From positions 62,001 through 126,000 of the forward strand of contig NC_067203.1 in assembly GCF_026262505.1 (NCBI RefSeq): DNA of 64,000 bases. The letters are read 5' to 3'. This stretch comes from Trichomonas vaginalis G3 (Eukaryota > Parabasalia > Trichomonadida > Trichomonadidae). A program made the translations under genes and the position numbers. The notes under the pieces were generated by a model. The model was not told the DNA's origin. It did not search any database and saw nothing but the letters and a program-made list of their open reading frames with translations. Positions 1 to 12,044 of this stretch are shown here, in pieces; position 1 is the first letter of the stretch; every line of letters begins with the position of its first letter.

Positions 1-2652
1 AGACATATATGGATAGCGATGAGTATAAAAAAGAAGTTGAAGCAAATGTAAAGGCAGAAAAACTTTTACAGTTGCAAAACCAAACCGTACAGTATGAAAA
101 CTTAGCACAAGAAAGTAAAAATAACGACGCGGCTATGCAAAAGGCAATGAAAAGCGCAGAATATATAAAGCTAACAATGACTGGTTAGATGCCCAAGCCA
201 ACGCTAAAGCAGCCCAGCTTATAGGGTCAATAAGGACAAAAATACAAGCGGATGAAGACAGTTCAAATGAAGCTTTAACAAATGCTGACTTTAAGAACGC
301 TTTCGAAGCTCTTCATAGTAAGGTGAAACAAGTGAACGACTTCTCATCTGGAAAGAAACTGAAGTCTGAAGGTTTCGACAAAGAGTTAAAAGAAGTAGCA
401 CAAAATATGACGAAAATAACAGATGCAGCAACGAGACAGGCAGTTCAAAGTGCCTATGACGCCGTTAGAGCAACTGTTGTGAAAAGTCAAGAAAAAGAGT
501 TACAACAGACCAAAACAGACCTAGTAAATGCTTTCTTAAGAACGAAAAGTCAGGTAGGACATTACGCTGCAGATGGAACATATGTGCCAGCTGGTGGAAC
601 TTATATACCACCAAACCCTCCAAGAGAAGCACCTGCACCAGGACTACCTAAACATTTACATCGTCACATGGACATAGACACAGGCATGCCACCAAACAAC
701 ACAACAACAACAGTTCAAAATCCAGCACAACAACCAACACAACAACCAACGCAACAACCAACAGTTTCAAAACCTGCACAAAACCAACAGTTCAAAACCC
801 TGCACAACAACAACCACAAACAGAGCAAGGACATAAAAGAAGTAGAGAACAAGGAAACCAAGAATTCTTAAAAATGCTTAAAGAAGAGTGTGGTTTCCCA
901 GATACTGTTGACTTTAGTGACAGATATAAAGAAGCTATTGGAAAGTTCAAGGATGGAAATACTGACCCGAACCTATTTAGCTTTATGGCTCAGCACCAAA
1001 ACGGATATAATCTCAAACCTGGAAAATACAAGCTCGCTAAGGGATATGATTTAATAGCATATCATCCAAATGACATGGATGAATTTACTCCGAGATATTT
1101 GATGTCAGAGCTAAATGACAATTCAACTTTCGTCATGAAACGCGTAAAAATAGAGACGGAACGAAAGAACAAAAAGCTTATGAATGCGGATGACGTAGAT
1201 AGGGAAATTGTTGAAAACGGTCTCGGAATATATGAAATGCCAGCAGATGAGGTACAAGAAACTCCACAGGAAGAGTTCAGATACAACCAGACATGGAAGA
1301 AATAGTTCAGCAACAACAGCTAGAAAGAGCCTGAAGGAAACGAACAAGTCCTTCCTTTGGAAACTAACTTCACAGAACTAGATGAAGATTTGGAACAGCC
1401 GAAAAATCTTGACCCTCAACAAGAGTATGCGGAGAATATGGAATATTTCCAAGAGTCTAAAAAAATTCGGCTGACATAGTAGAAGAATATCGAAAAATGT
1501 TTGCCGACATACAAAAGACTCCACACCAGATGAAAATATTCAGCATAGAATGAAGTACTGAAAAAAAATGTACACAAATACAACAACCCTTTTTACTTAC
1601 GAGCATTTAACGTTCAATCTTCGGATGAACTCGGTGAAGATAAAAGGTTAAATTTCAAGAAAACATATAGAAATGAAACATTGTTTAAAGTTCATTCAGA
1701 ACCTAACCAAGATGGAAACAAACCTACTTTTGTTTCTGCAGACGATGGAACTACAATGAGATGGGGTCATAAAGCTAATCCGATAGGTGGTTCATAAACT
1801 TACAACCACAATTCCAAGAAGTTGTAGACGCAATGGAAGTCAATGGTGAACGAGATATAGCTGGTATTTTAGCGCGGCTTTAATGCCATTGAAAGATATG
1901 AAAGATGCAGATATTTTGGACCAGTATGAAATGAACATGGCTGATGGAAATATAACACCTGACGTTCTAGAACATTTATCTCAAAGAACTACACAGAACC
2001 ATAGAGATGGTATATTTGGTGAAGAGTTTAGAAAGAAAGTTAGGGAGGAGAAGGAAGAGAACCTATTGTACATGACCTTGCAAACGAAAGTTTACAAAAT
2101 GTCATAAAAACTTACTTTGCAGACAATGAACCGAGAAGGGATGAATATTTAAGAAAACTCAAATGGACAGTACCAAATGAAATGTTAGTATTGAAAAACA
2201 TGTTCCTTGACAAAATAAAACCAACTACAGAAATAAACGACGCAAGACTGAAAGATTGGGTAGAAGCTTTCCCATTCACAAAAGATATAGTTGGTAACAT
2301 GGAAAGAAAACCAGAATGGCTACAAAAACATATATTTGGAAACGAGCTTATTCCATATGGACAGGCACTGTTTGAAGAGCTTGAACCAGAAACTCAGGAA
2401 AGAGTCATGCAAACAATACGCGAAGACTCAAATACAGACTATGACAAACTCTTTCTAGGATATAGGTTACCTGAGATGGGCGACCAGAGCCAAAAGGCAA
2501 AAAGGACATGGGAAATTTGCAACATACTAGATGAACATAATGCAAAGATGCAACAACTTCAAGCAGAGGGCAATGAAGGAAAAAGAAGAGTTAAAAACTC
2601 AGTCAGGAAGAAAGTAAAGCTTGGTCCACGTGGGTTCTATTATGACATATAA
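1..2652 (+). pseudogene. Structural gene region upstream of the capsid gene (copy A, partial)
   Basis: Counterpart of 37087-40436 in copy B. It encodes a Lys/Glu-rich coiled-coil section, then a Pro/Gln/Thr-rich section with repeats of the GGTYIP type around 570-620, then acidic globular segments. The position just before the major capsid gene suggests a virion or scaffold protein, but I recognise no family. It is cut by the window start and looks broken. Confidence 0.6.
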
Positions 2653-2684
2653 ATCCAACTATTCTATATTTTTACTCATATGAA

Positions 2685-4288
2685 ATGTACGCCGCTCAGA
2701 ATATAACGCCAACAGTTTTGGATGCCATGAATGGAAATGTTTCCGAATGGTATAACGAATGCGACAATGCCATTAGAAGGTCAGAAATAGTTCCTGGAAC
2801 TTACGAATATACAACTGCTGTTTCTTATGGAAACGTAGGTGAGTTTGGAGAAGGTTCTTCAACAACAGTAGATATTGCTTGCGACAGGTTTCATATAATT
2901 TCTATTGACAACTCTTTCTTATACGTGGAACAAGACATTGAAATAAAACCTTCTGCCAAGTTGTCTGACAAGAAAGGTTGCAATGGAATTTTCTATGTCG
3001 GATACCAATATGCTCCAGAAGTTTTCATGGGATATAAGATATATTCTAACTCTGACTTAGTTCAAACAGTAACATGGGCAAACTATGAATGGTTCGCTTT
3101 GAGAAACTCAGTACAACCACAAGCTAGAGAACAAACAGACCAGTATGCAACTATTGAGAAAATAAGAAGACTTGACCCTAACGTTCCAGGAGTTTATGTT
3201 AACCTTTCTGGACAAACTGCAGCAGCAGTAACCAAAGTAAAACTGAAACTTAGAGTTCCTTTGTCATCTTTCCTCATCTTCAGGTTTTTAAGATACTTGC
3301 CAAACTGGGCAGGAAAAATTTCTATCGAACTTACTCCAAGCAAAAATAACTTAGTCATTGCACCAACACAAGACCCATTCACTCTTACAGACGTAAAGGG
3401 AACAAATAAAACGTCATTCGCCGACTTTTGCAAAGACAAAGTTGACTTAGACTTTGGTTTCTCAAACCTCAACACTGAAGTAAACTATTATTTCAATGCT
3501 GCTGGAATGCTTGGGACCCAGTTAAGTTCACATGCGAAAAGTTTGAATGCAAGAGAATAGAAAGCAGACTTGCAGTCTATATGTTGGACCCAGATATTTC
3601 AAATGCTTTAGCTGCCAAATATATTGCAGTTCCACTTATGTTCCCTATACACCAAATATCTGTCAAAGACTTTGCAGGTGAAGTTGGAAACCAAAGTGCT
3701 GACCCAGGTGCAAGAACAGATATTGCTTTAACAACTGCAATGAAACATGCAGATACTATGTTTGTACTGTTCAGACGAACTATAAATGACTATTCTTGCT
3801 TCTACAACCCTGGTATTAAATACCATATAAACATAGATGGCAAATACTATCCAAGAGAAGAATATTCTACAGTTGAGGATATGAGGTCATACAACTTGAC
3901 ATTAGATGCTATGAACTTTAACAACAACTTCACAACAACATTAACCCTGAAATGCAAAGTTCTATTATGCCATATGTGAAAGTATGGACTCATACAGGAG
4001 CTCAAAAAACTCAATATACAAATGGAGACCGTTCAAACTTTTGGCTTGGCATTCCATTTGCTGACTCAGAAGACTTTATGGGTGGTATTTCAACTGTTGG
4101 TACAGTTCAAACAATATACTGGTGACAGAGACGGTCCAGATGAATTGAAAGCAAAGAAGTTTACAAAACCAATAGCACTTTTCACGGAAGATGCTCTTTT
4201 GAAGATTCGTTCGATGAAACCTGCTGGGGCTCCTCAGATTGGCATAACGACAGCTTCCATCGAGCAGATTTTGGCAGCAGGTCAGTAA
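2685..4288 (+). pseudogene. Major capsid protein, copy A
   Basis: Near-identical counterpart of the whole capsid gene at 40469-42076. Assignment rests on size (about 535 residues in B), position and the family's gene order. The upstream stretch (a T-rich run, then CATATGAAATG) is the same as in B. This copy looks broken. Confidence 0.8.
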
Positions 4289-4600
4289 GTTGTTCTTGAA
4301 CTGACTTCTCTCCGTCAAATATTGACAGTACGCCAGTTTTGACATAAATTGTATTATAAACTTACCTTTAGAAATATCGGTCAGTTTTGTTGTTATATTT
4401 TTGTCTGCTTCAAGAACTTTCACCATCTCGGTTATACCAACTTTCTTTGCTTTATGAAAATATTTTGGTTCAGCAAAGACTGCTATTCTATAACATTTTC
4501 CATTGTTTGTGTAAAGAACTATTCTGTCAATGTATTTGTATTGTTTGTGTGTGTAAACTTTGTTTTGCTTCAATTCGAAGAGATACTCAAATACGTCCAT
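4076..4600 (-). CDS. Small antisense protein overlapping the capsid gene 3' end (copy A)
   Basis: A minus-strand frame starting MDVFEYLFELKQNKVYTHKQ, convergent with and overlapping the end of the capsid gene. B has the same gene at 41970-42389 with a different C-terminal part. The start lies 18 bases from the start of the next plus-strand gene, so both probably share a tiny divergent promoter. No family recognised. Confidence 0.5.
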   Translation of the reverse strand: MDVFEYLFELKQNKVYTHKQYKYIDRIVLYTNNGKCYRIAVFAEPKYFHKAKKVGITEMVKVLEADKNITTKLTDISKGKFIIQFMSKLAYCQYLTERSQFKNNLLTCCQNLLDGSCRYANLRSPSRFHRTNLQKSIFREKCYWFCKLLCFQFIWTVSVTSILFELYQQLKYHP

Positions 4601-4618
4601 CTTTTTATTCTAAGTAAA

Positions 4619-5200
4619 ATGTCATTTCCGAAAAATAGAAGCGTAAGTGTTTCAAAAGGTTTAATGGCGGTGGCAGATGTGAAGTTAAATTCACCAACTC
4701 AAACAAACAGTCAAAGTGTTGTTGTCAATGTCAAAGAAAGAGATGTTGAAGTGGGGAAACCATACGAAGACGAAGATGGTATAACAATAGTTCCTGTAAA
4801 AGAACAACCAACATACCCTGAAGTTAGCAGAGACTTAAGTTCTGTTGCAGATATTCGAAACGACTACCAACAACTTAAAGACAAACTTAAAACTCAGGAG
4901 AAGATTTGTCAAGCTTTGGGTATAATGTTAAACTTGGTCGAACACAACCCTGTAAAAGTGAACTCATATGTCATCGCACCTCATGAAATTTTGAAAGAAC
5001 TATTGAAACTTTTGACAGAGGCAGACGATATAAACATCAAAGAAATAGAACCCGACATTGCTTGCTGTGGTGTTTCATATAATGTCATTGACAAGATATA
5101 CGTTATGAAAGGAGGTGAAACGTTGAACTTAAAATATAGTTTCCCAGACGTCATAAAAATATTTGACGACCACAACATTTCATTAAAATTTACTTGCTAA
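4619..5200 (+). CDS. Conserved Maverick protein of unknown function (copy A)
   Basis: About 193 residues starting MSFPKNRSVSVSKGLMAVAD. I chose the start at 4619 because the frame further upstream overlaps the divergent minus-strand gene and because B has the same start. A central stretch around residues 75-100 looks able to form a coiled coil. Position between capsid and penton-like genes suggests a virion role. The frame looks whole here. Confidence 0.65.
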   Translation: MSFPKNRSVSVSKGLMAVADVKLNSPTQTNSQSVVVNVKERDVEVGKPYEDEDGITIVPVKEQPTYPEVSRDLSSVADIRNDYQQLKDKLKTQEKICQALGIMLNLVEHNPVKVNSYVIAPHEILKELLKLLTEADDINIKEIEPDIACCGVSYNVIDKIYVMKGGETLNLKYSFPDVIKIFDDHNISLKFTC

Positions 5201-5204
5201 GTAA

Positions 5205-6008
5205 ATGGCAGAAGACATAGTGGTTTATACTATTACGACTAAAAACCCTGAGTCATATAATTCTATAACAACAAACTTACAAAGTCCTCAAGGACGATAT
5301 TGTAAACTGACCTTAAACAGATGACGACTAAAGCCTGTTTTGCTCTTTTGACACCAGAAGACTTTGTTGTTGTGAATGGTAAAAAATACTTCTTTGAAGA
5401 TACTTACTCAGATATACCACCAACAGGTTTTGTTGACTTATTTAATACTTTAAGGACGGATGTAACATGTGCTGCAACTAGAGCAGGTTTCATTATGTTT
5501 GGATGTCCGACTGAGTTTACTATAAACGATATGAGCTATAATACAAAACTTATATCTGGTTTTTACTACCAACAGTTTCCTATAACAGGAAAAGGTGTCA
5601 TACAAGGAATGTCTGTTCCATTGACTTTAAGTACACCTATTTATATATTGTTTCAAACTTAGGTTCAAAGTGCTATTCGAATGTCGACAGAAACTACTAT
5701 GACCAAAAGATACTCATGCGTATAAACAACACTTTCTCTGCTGGTTTGCCTATTGTTCATTCGAATGCAGAGTTTTCAGCTTTAGTAAACTCAAACACTT
5801 TAGCAAACATAAACTTAACCTTAGTTGACGCAAACTTTGTTCCTGTAAAACTTTTATGTCCTATGTATTTGTCAATGACGGCAGAAAGTTTCGAATTGGA
5901 AGATGCAACTGGTGAAAGTATTGTATACAAGAACAACTTCAACAACAAATAGCTCAAGAACAACAAATGCAACAAATGGAACAAATGCAACAACAAAGTC
6001 AAGAATAA
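5205..6008 (+). pseudogene. Penton-like minor capsid protein, copy A
   Basis: Counterpart of 43235-44032. It has the same beta-rich sequence (for example FYYQQFPITGKGVIQGMS) and the same Gln-rich tail. The penton call is from position and character, not from a recognised motif. It looks broken in this copy. Confidence 0.55.
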
Positions 6009-6035
6009 AAAAATATTTTTTTTTTTTTTATAAAA

Positions 6036-7265
6036 ATGTACAGAATAGACGTTTCAGATTTTTATGACTTCCAAGCGTTCAGAAATATGTGTCCATTTAG
6101 AGACTATAACAAAGCAGTCGAGAATTTGAAACGTTTAGTCATTTATGTTGACTCTGCCCCAGAATGTTATGTCATGAAAGAATGGGATGTTGTCTTTAAC
6201 AAACCAAGAGCAACATAGTTTCAGAACAAGAATGTAGACAGAAACTTAAGAAAATAAAAGTCGTACAAGTTGGTATGAAGATGTTAGATGCTTGGGATAT
6301 CTTATTGTCAAAGTTAGAAGATTTTTCAGTTCGTGGTATAAAGTTCTATACACCATCTCCAAACTTCTATTCTATCTTCACTGGATATAAATACGAACAA
6401 GTAGAATGGAAAGAAAATGTTATAGAAGCTTGGTTAGACCATGTCAAAGAAATTATATGCAATGGAAACGAAAGAGTCTATGAGTATATCTTATGTTGGT
6501 TTGCAAACATCTTACAACATCCAAGTGCTAAAAATGAAACTGCTCTCATTATAATTGGAAAACAAGGAACTGGTAAGAACACTTTCTTTACAGATATCTT
6601 ATGCAAACTGTTAGAGGGCTATTCGAACCCAATATGACAAACTTAGAAAACATCTGCGGTAAATTTAACTCTTCAATAGAGAATATGAAACTTATAGTAT
6701 GTAACGAACTTCAAAGTATAGATACAACAAAGGTTTTAAACTCAGATGCTTTGAAGAGTCTTATAACAGACAAAGTTGGAGTTGTTGAAAGAAAATATAA
6801 AGACCAAAGAGTTTGTGAAAATGTTGCAAATTCATCATGGTTTCAAACAATGCCGTTCCGATGAAGTTAGAAAGTTCTGACAGAAGATATGTAGTTGTCA
6901 GAACGTCAGATTCTCATATGCAAGATACAGAATATTTTGACGACTTAGCAGAAACTTTGACACCTAACTTTTACAACCACTTGTTCTCATATTTCATGAC
7001 ATTAGATATTTCTAAAGTTCAATCCAAGACAAATTCCACATACCGAAGAAAGACAAACATTGTTAGAAGCAAACAAGAGTGTATATGAACTGTTCATAGA
7101 TGAACTACTTTGAGTGTTTAGATGAAAGGTCATTGTACGATTCATATAAACAATATTGTCAAGAGTATGGTTATATGGCAGCTTAAACGTACATTCTTGG
7201 CAAATGTCAAAAATCTTTTAGATGTTCAGAACGGCGTATATACAAAGAAAAATTTTTATGAGTAA
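6036..7265 (+). pseudogene. SF3 helicase, copy A
   Basis: Counterpart of 44061-45296. The Walker A motif GKQGTGKNTF is readable near 6560-6590 and the Walker B region (KLIVCNEL) near 6690-6715. Upstream is the same A/T run ending TTTTTATAAAAATG. It looks broken. Confidence 0.8.
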
Positions 7266-7299
7266 ATTTAAAAAAATATTTTTTTATCCGATAGAAAAG

Positions 7300-7718
7300 A
7301 TGAAAATTCATCTCAGTCAAACAAGTACATGACAGAAGTCAAAGAAGAACTAGACCCATTCGCATATTTGAATGTTTACTTCTACCATTTTGAAAAGTCT
7401 ACATTTGACAAAGTTTGGAACATCGAACCAGTTAAGTTTGCTATTGTGACTAAAAATGGTGCGAAATTTGAAGACTTAGACATAGAAGGTTTGTTACAGT
7501 CAAAGAAAATTTTGACAGAAGTTTTTCAAAACCTTAAAGAAGGCAAAGCATACAAACTTGTTATACCTTATGAACCAAAGAAAGCAGACGACTATGAATA
7601 TTATGAGTCTAAGATAGTTGAAGTTCAAGGTAAATTGGGTAAAAAGATTTTAGAGTCTAAGCCAGTGTTTGCTCCTAAAGAGGAAGAGAACATTGACATT
7701 GACCCAGAAATGTTCTAA
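7300..7718 (+). pseudogene. Small conserved Maverick protein, copy A
   Basis: Counterpart of the 139-residue gene at 45333-45752; most of it, ending in an acidic tail (EEENIDIDPEMF), is readable. Function unknown. It looks slightly broken near its start. Confidence 0.55.
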
Positions 7719-7739
7719 AAATAAAATTTTATTTTTACA

Positions 7740-8187
7740 TGTCAATCTCACCTTCTCTGGAATGGTTCAGGTTCTTTCTTCTCTTCTTCTACTTTCTTTT
7801 CTTTCTTCTCTCTCTTCTTCTTCTTCTCTGGTGGAGTTATGTCAAACTTCTCAGAACCATATTTTGTAAAAGTTCTTTGTCCTTTAATAGCTCTTCTATT
7901 CTGTTTTCTATTTCATCTTCAAGAACAGCGCATGTGTCTTCTTTGCATTCTAAGAACTTTTGTTGGACTTCATCTTTCCAATCGGCGTCATCTCTGTCAA
8001 CAAGTCTGTCATTGACAAATTTTAAGACTGCTCTTTGTAATGTTTTATGGTTCTTGTCATATTCCCAGAAACAGAACTTTAGAACAAATTCACCTTTCTT
8101 GTTTACACTATGTAAGATTTTATGGTCGACAGATGTTTTGCTGTCGAAAAGCTTGTCTCGAATATAGATAGCGAAATCGCTAGACAT
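7740..8187 (-). pseudogene. Lys-rich conserved protein, copy A
   Basis: Starts MSSDFAIYIRDKLFDSKTSV and contains a Cys/Glu-rich helical middle; counterpart of 45770-46220. It is divergent from the packaging ATPase and convergent with the preceding small gene. No family recognised. The Lys-rich end differs between copies. Confidence 0.5.
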
Positions 8188-8222
8188 TTTCAAAAGATAA
8201 AAATTTTAATTTTTCTAAAAAT

Positions 8223-9092
8223 ATGTTAGAAAAAAAGTTTGCTGACATTGACAAGAAATTTGAGAATGTTTTAAAAGAACAAGAGGAAGTTAGAAAATGC
8301 TCAGATAAAACCCATACATGACAAGTTCTTATTTGCTCAGAATGGTATAACAGGTCTAATCGCACCACCTGGGTCGGGTAAGACTTTCACTTATCTTAAA
8401 ATGGCTGCACAACAACAAGAACTAGATGAGAAGAACCCATTCTATGAGTTAGTAGTCATTTGTAGTACTTCTGGTCAATTTGACCAAACCGTAAATTCGT
8501 TCAAAGATATTATAAAAAGTCTAAGTTAGTATGTATAAAAGACTCTGAGTTGTTGGATTGGATAAAGAAGTACCAAAGAAGAGTTTTGAAGTACAATGCT
8601 ATAAATGAGTATATAAATTCGAAGTTTAAAGACCCAAATGAGGAAATGCAGAGAATATTAGAGAAGAAACACTTCAGAAACAAACAGAAAGAGATAGAAT
8701 ACATTTCGAAGAAATTGCAATCGTACGATTGGAAGACTTACCCTCATAGATGTCTTCTTATCTTAGATGACTTTGCTTCTCATCCTTTGTTAAAGAACAG
8801 AGAACAAGACATGTGTCGAATTCTTAAGAAGCTCAGACACTTTAACATTTCAGTTGTCATTTGTGTACAGACAGCAAAGAGTTTAAGTAAGGATGTTAAA
8901 AGAATACTTACTGACATTATACTTTTCCCTGGATTGTCCGAAGACGATTTCATGGAACTTATGAAAGAGTCCATGGCAGGTAAGTTTGACAGACATGAAC
9001 TATGGGAGAAGTACAAAGTCATACAAGACCCTCATACTTCTTTCAGAATTCATATCTACGCGAACAAAGTTCAAATTGTAAAAAGTCAATAA
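8223..9092 (+). pseudogene. FtsK/HerA-type packaging ATPase, copy A
   Basis: Counterpart of 46257-47132. The Walker A motif (APPGSGKT) is at about 8365-8390 and Walker B (LLILDDF) at about 8755-8775. In Polintons this enzyme is expected to pump DNA into capsids. It looks lightly broken in this copy. Confidence 0.8.
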
Positions 9093-9408
9093 AAATAAAG
9101 AGTTTTGGCGACCCCGAAAGAAGTCAGTCTAGAGAAATTTCACTGTTTTTGTTGCTGAATTCAAAAAAATAATTTTAGGTGAAGAGGTGAGATTTCACCT
9201 CTTTTTTCACCTGTTTTTTCACCTCAGTTATTTTATAAGCGTTTCACATGGTAAACGTTATTTTTTAAATTTTGTGAAAACTCAACGGTTTGACACAAGC
9301 CCTAAAAATTATTTTACTCAGAATTTTGTTGCTGAATTCAATAAAAATATATTTTAGGTGAAGAGGTGAGATTTCACCTGTTTTTCACCTCTTTTTTCAC
9401 CTGTTATT
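9093..9408. repeat. Duplicated gene-end blocks with the GGTGA palindrome motif
   Basis: No gene seen. Two tandem blocks each hold the GGTGA palindrome element (9175-9225 and 9355-9402, read on the minus strand). The left block also contains a copy of the 3' end of the minus-strand gene that follows (around 9228-9262). The words GAGTTTTGGCGAC and TTCACTGTTTTTG near 9100-9155 recur in the corresponding place in copy B as part of a tandem repeat. Confidence 0.7.
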
Positions 9409-10315
9409 TTATAAGCGTTTTACATGAATTGTATGATGTATATTTGAAATCCTAAACAGTTTTGTGCTTCTATTTCTTCTGTCAGTACATCGAATGTTTT
9501 AACGATACCGAAAGTTTCTTTATACTTCTTCTTGACGTCAGAAGAAGGAAATCTCAGCTGTTGGATAGTTTTTGTTCAGAAATGCTAACATGTCATTTTA
9601 TCTTCTGCTGGTTTCTCTGCTTCTTTCTTTAAGTCAGCATAGTCGTTTCGCATTCTTCTATCTCTTTGACGAGTAGTTATATTTCCTCATTGCTGCTTTA
9701 CATTTTGAACATTGTGGGTTCATTTTTTTGCGTTATATTCTGAAACCTTACCTGCTAAAACAACTAAGGCGTCAATTGCTCTCTTTATCTCGAAATAGCG
9801 GGTCTTATTTGTTCATTCCATACTTACCCTACTATCTTTATCTCTTATTTCCATACACATTTTGCAACTAATGAAACAAAGTTGTCGTAGGTCTTAAATT
9901 CTTCGGATTTGTAAAGGTCAGAGATGTTCTTATATACCATGTCGCAATCTTTGTCCATGACTTTGTGGTTGCAATGAAATCCAAGAAACTCATAGTTAAC
10001 CTTTCGTATGAACTTCTTTATTTCTACTGAGTCAGTCAGTCCGACTTCTATTTCATCGAATTCTGGAATAGTGAGTTTTTGTTGTTGGATTTCAGGAAGT
10101 TTAGGTAAATGGTCAATAATATCCTGCATTTCATAAAGATACTGTTCATTTGTTTCATCTTTCGCACTACAGTCTAAATTACTTGTTAAAAGTTCTTGCT
10201 TTATCTTCTGGATTTTTGTTTCGAAAGTATATGAAGAAGGAATGAAGCTTTTCATCTCTACTAACATTGAAGTTGGGTTCATGACTAACGAGTTTGGTGC
10301 TGTTGTTGCTAACAT
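9409..10315 (-). pseudogene. Cargo-region protein of unknown function, copy A
   Basis: Counterpart of the whole gene at 47779-48717. The conserved parts include LPEIQQQKLTIPEFDEIEV and FHCNHKVMDKDCDMVY. Upstream is the same A/T run (AAATATTTTTTAT, then a T-rich stretch) that precedes the helicase and polymerase genes, so it may be expressed with them. It looks broken in several places. Confidence 0.6.
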
Positions 10316-10387
10316 GTTCTTACAATAAAAATAAAAAATATTTTTTTAAAAAAACCAACTTTATTTTTTATTTCGGGAAAATTCAAG

Positions 10388-10436
10388 AGGGTGAAAAAAC
10401 AGGTGAAAAAAGAGGTGAAATCTCACCTCTTCACCT
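10388..10436 (+). repeat. GGTGA palindrome element
   Basis: Three spaced GGTGAAAA units lead into the near-palindrome GAGGTGAAATCTCACCTC and then TTCACCTAAAATAT. Another copy is at 10516-10563. A single unit of the 25-bp satellite (CATTTACG core) lies between the two copies. Confidence 0.8.
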
Positions 10437-10599
10437 AAAATATATTTTTGTCATTTACGCTCATTACGATGAAGTTTCGACAAAACATTTACGAAGAAAT
10501 TCATGAAAATTCATGAGGTGAAAAAACAGGTGAAAAAAGAGGTGAAATCTCACCTCTTCACCTAAAATATATTTTTGCTGAAAAAAGTGTCATTTTTTC

Positions 10600-10794
10600 A
10601 TGTCCGAAGACTCGAAGGTGCAACACTTCCAAAATACCGACGAACTCAGAAGAGCAGCATGGCAGTATCTTCTTGACAACTTCTTTGAGTTCTCCAGGTA
10701 CACCTTGGAAAATGCTGAAGAACTCCGACACAGAGAATTTGGAGAAATTGCACTCCAATACTACCTTGACAAACAAAGGGTAAACAAAGGGTAA
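10600..10794 (+). CDS. Small cargo protein, 64 residues
   Basis: An acidic and aromatic helical protein (starts MSEDSKVQHFQNTDELRRAA). A host-like initiator, GTGTCATTTTTTC, directly precedes the ATG and supports this start. Absent from copy B. Function unknown. Confidence 0.5.
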   Translation: MSEDSKVQHFQNTDELRRAAWQYLLDNFFEFSRYTLENAEELRHREFGEIALQYYLDKQRVNKG

Positions 10795-10834
10795 AATAAG
10801 ACTAAAAACTTAACGTTTAAAAAGTGACATTTTT

Positions 10835-11035
10835 ATGAGCTCCGAGTCACCGAGAAAACTTGGTCAGATGTTAGCAGCTTACTTCCCTGAGGAGGATGGA
10901 AGCGTTACATACGTAAGGTTCAAAAACAACGAACCTGGAATTGCGTACCAAATTCGCAATTACATGACCATGGAAGAGTACGAAAGGTTTCTACAAGAGA
11001 AACCAGCTCTAAACAACTCAGAAAAGAAAGAGTAA
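10835..11035 (+). CDS. Small cargo protein, 66 residues
   Basis: Starts MSSESPRKLGQMLAAYFPEE and ends in a charged tail. A GTGACATTTTT box sits immediately before the ATG. Found only in copy A's cargo region. No family recognised. Confidence 0.5.
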   Translation: MSSESPRKLGQMLAAYFPEEDGSVTYVRFKNNEPGIAYQIRNYMTMEEYERFLQEKPALNNSEKKE

Positions 11036-11063
11036 AAAGTTTAACTCGTAATTGTTTATTTTT

Positions 11064-11672
11064 TTACTTGTATGGGCAAGCTGCAAGAATGAAGTCGACT
11101 ATCTCAGTCTTTGTCTTGACCAGTTGGACTGCTCTTGCGAGTACGTCTGTTTTGCGGTCTCCAGCTGGTGTCTGACCTTCGTAATTGCGCATGTTCTTGA
11201 GAGCTCCAACTGTAAATGGCTGTAAGATGAAGAGTCTCTCAGACTGCTTGAGGTAGTCTTCACGGTCACGAACCGAATCTGTGGTACGAGTCGAATTGGT
11301 CGACCTTAGGGAAGAGACTGAAAGCCTGTCATCTTCCATAGGGGCTGTGGCATACTCTTTGCGTAAACGGTTCAGACCTTCTTCGAACTCTTGGTCTCTC
11401 TTCGATTGGGATTGAGATTGGAATTGGGGTGGAGGGTTTGACATGAACATCCAAGGGTTAGGGAAGTAAGGCATGGGTTGAGGAGGGTAGTTTGGAAAGC
11501 CTTGTGGTGGGTAGTTTGGAAAGCCTTGTGGTGGGTAGTAACCTTGAGGTGGAAATTGGTAGTAATTCGGAGGTCCTTGTTGGAACTGAGGTTGCTGAGG
11601 AGACTGTTGTGGTGCTGGAGCATGCTGTTCCTCTGGCTGTGGAACGGGTTCAGTAGGTGGGACGTCGGACAT
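11064..11672 (-). CDS. Pro/Gln/Tyr-rich protein with C-terminal helical domain
   Basis: About 202 residues. Residues 1-85 are Pro/Gln-rich with short repeats of the PPQGFPNY type, encoded by a 27-bp DNA repeat at about 11490-11550. Residues 125-202 form a charged, probably folded domain (SERLFILQPFTVGALKNMRN). Such tails are common in phase-separating or adhesive proteins, but no function can be given. A decayed relative lies at 50570-50870 in copy B, also divergent from a relative of the gene at 12045. Confidence 0.55.
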   Translation of the reverse strand: MSDVPPTEPVPQPEEQHAPAPQQSPQQPQFQQGPPNYYQFPPQGYYPPQGFPNYPPQGFPNYPPQPMPYFPNPWMFMSNPPPQFQSQSQSKRDQEFEEGLNRLRKEYATAPMEDDRLSVSSLRSTNSTRTTDSVRDREDYLKQSERLFILQPFTVGALKNMRNYEGQTPAGDRKTDVLARAVQLVKTKTEIVDFILAACPYK

Positions 11673-11694
11673 TCGTTTGTGTCTTAACCGTCTT

Positions 11695-12035
11695 TGTTCT
11701 GAAACAATATAATATTGTCTTGAAAAAGTACAACATTGTCTTGAAAAAGTACAACATTGTCTTGAAAAAGTACAACATTGTCTTGAAAAAGTACAACATT
11801 GTCTTGAAAAAGTACAACATTGTCTTGAAAAAGTACAACATTGTTCTGAAAAAGTTCAAGACTTGTTCTGAAAAAGTACAGCTGTACTCAAATTTGAGAG
11901 ACATTGTACTGAATTTATACAACATTGTTCTGAAAAAGTACAACATTGTTCTGAAAAAGTACAATATTGTCTTGAAAAAGTACAACATTGTCTTGAAAAA
12001 GTACAACATTGTCTTGAAAAAGTACAATATTGTAC
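11695..12035. repeat. 21-bp minisatellite between divergent genes
   Basis: About sixteen copies of a 21-bp unit (consensus TACAACATTGTCTTGAAAAAG), with a degenerate patch around 11845-11925. The unit is 7 codons long, so frames stay open on both strands without being genes. It separates the start of the Pro-rich gene from the start of the gene at 12045. The same slot in copy B (50875-51130) holds an unrelated minisatellite. Confidence 0.9.
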
Positions 12036-12044
12036 TGACTCAGT

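Noticed and set aside
7739-8167. Ser/Leu-rich plus-strand frame (also at 45727-46200)
   Set aside because: Antisense shadow of the Lys-rich minus-strand gene.
10294-10506. A plus-strand frame through the palindrome element (and short frames such as MKIHEVKKQVKKEVKSHLFT at other copies)
   Set aside because: Copies of the element differ by one base in spacing, so no reading frame is conserved; the DNA palindrome is.
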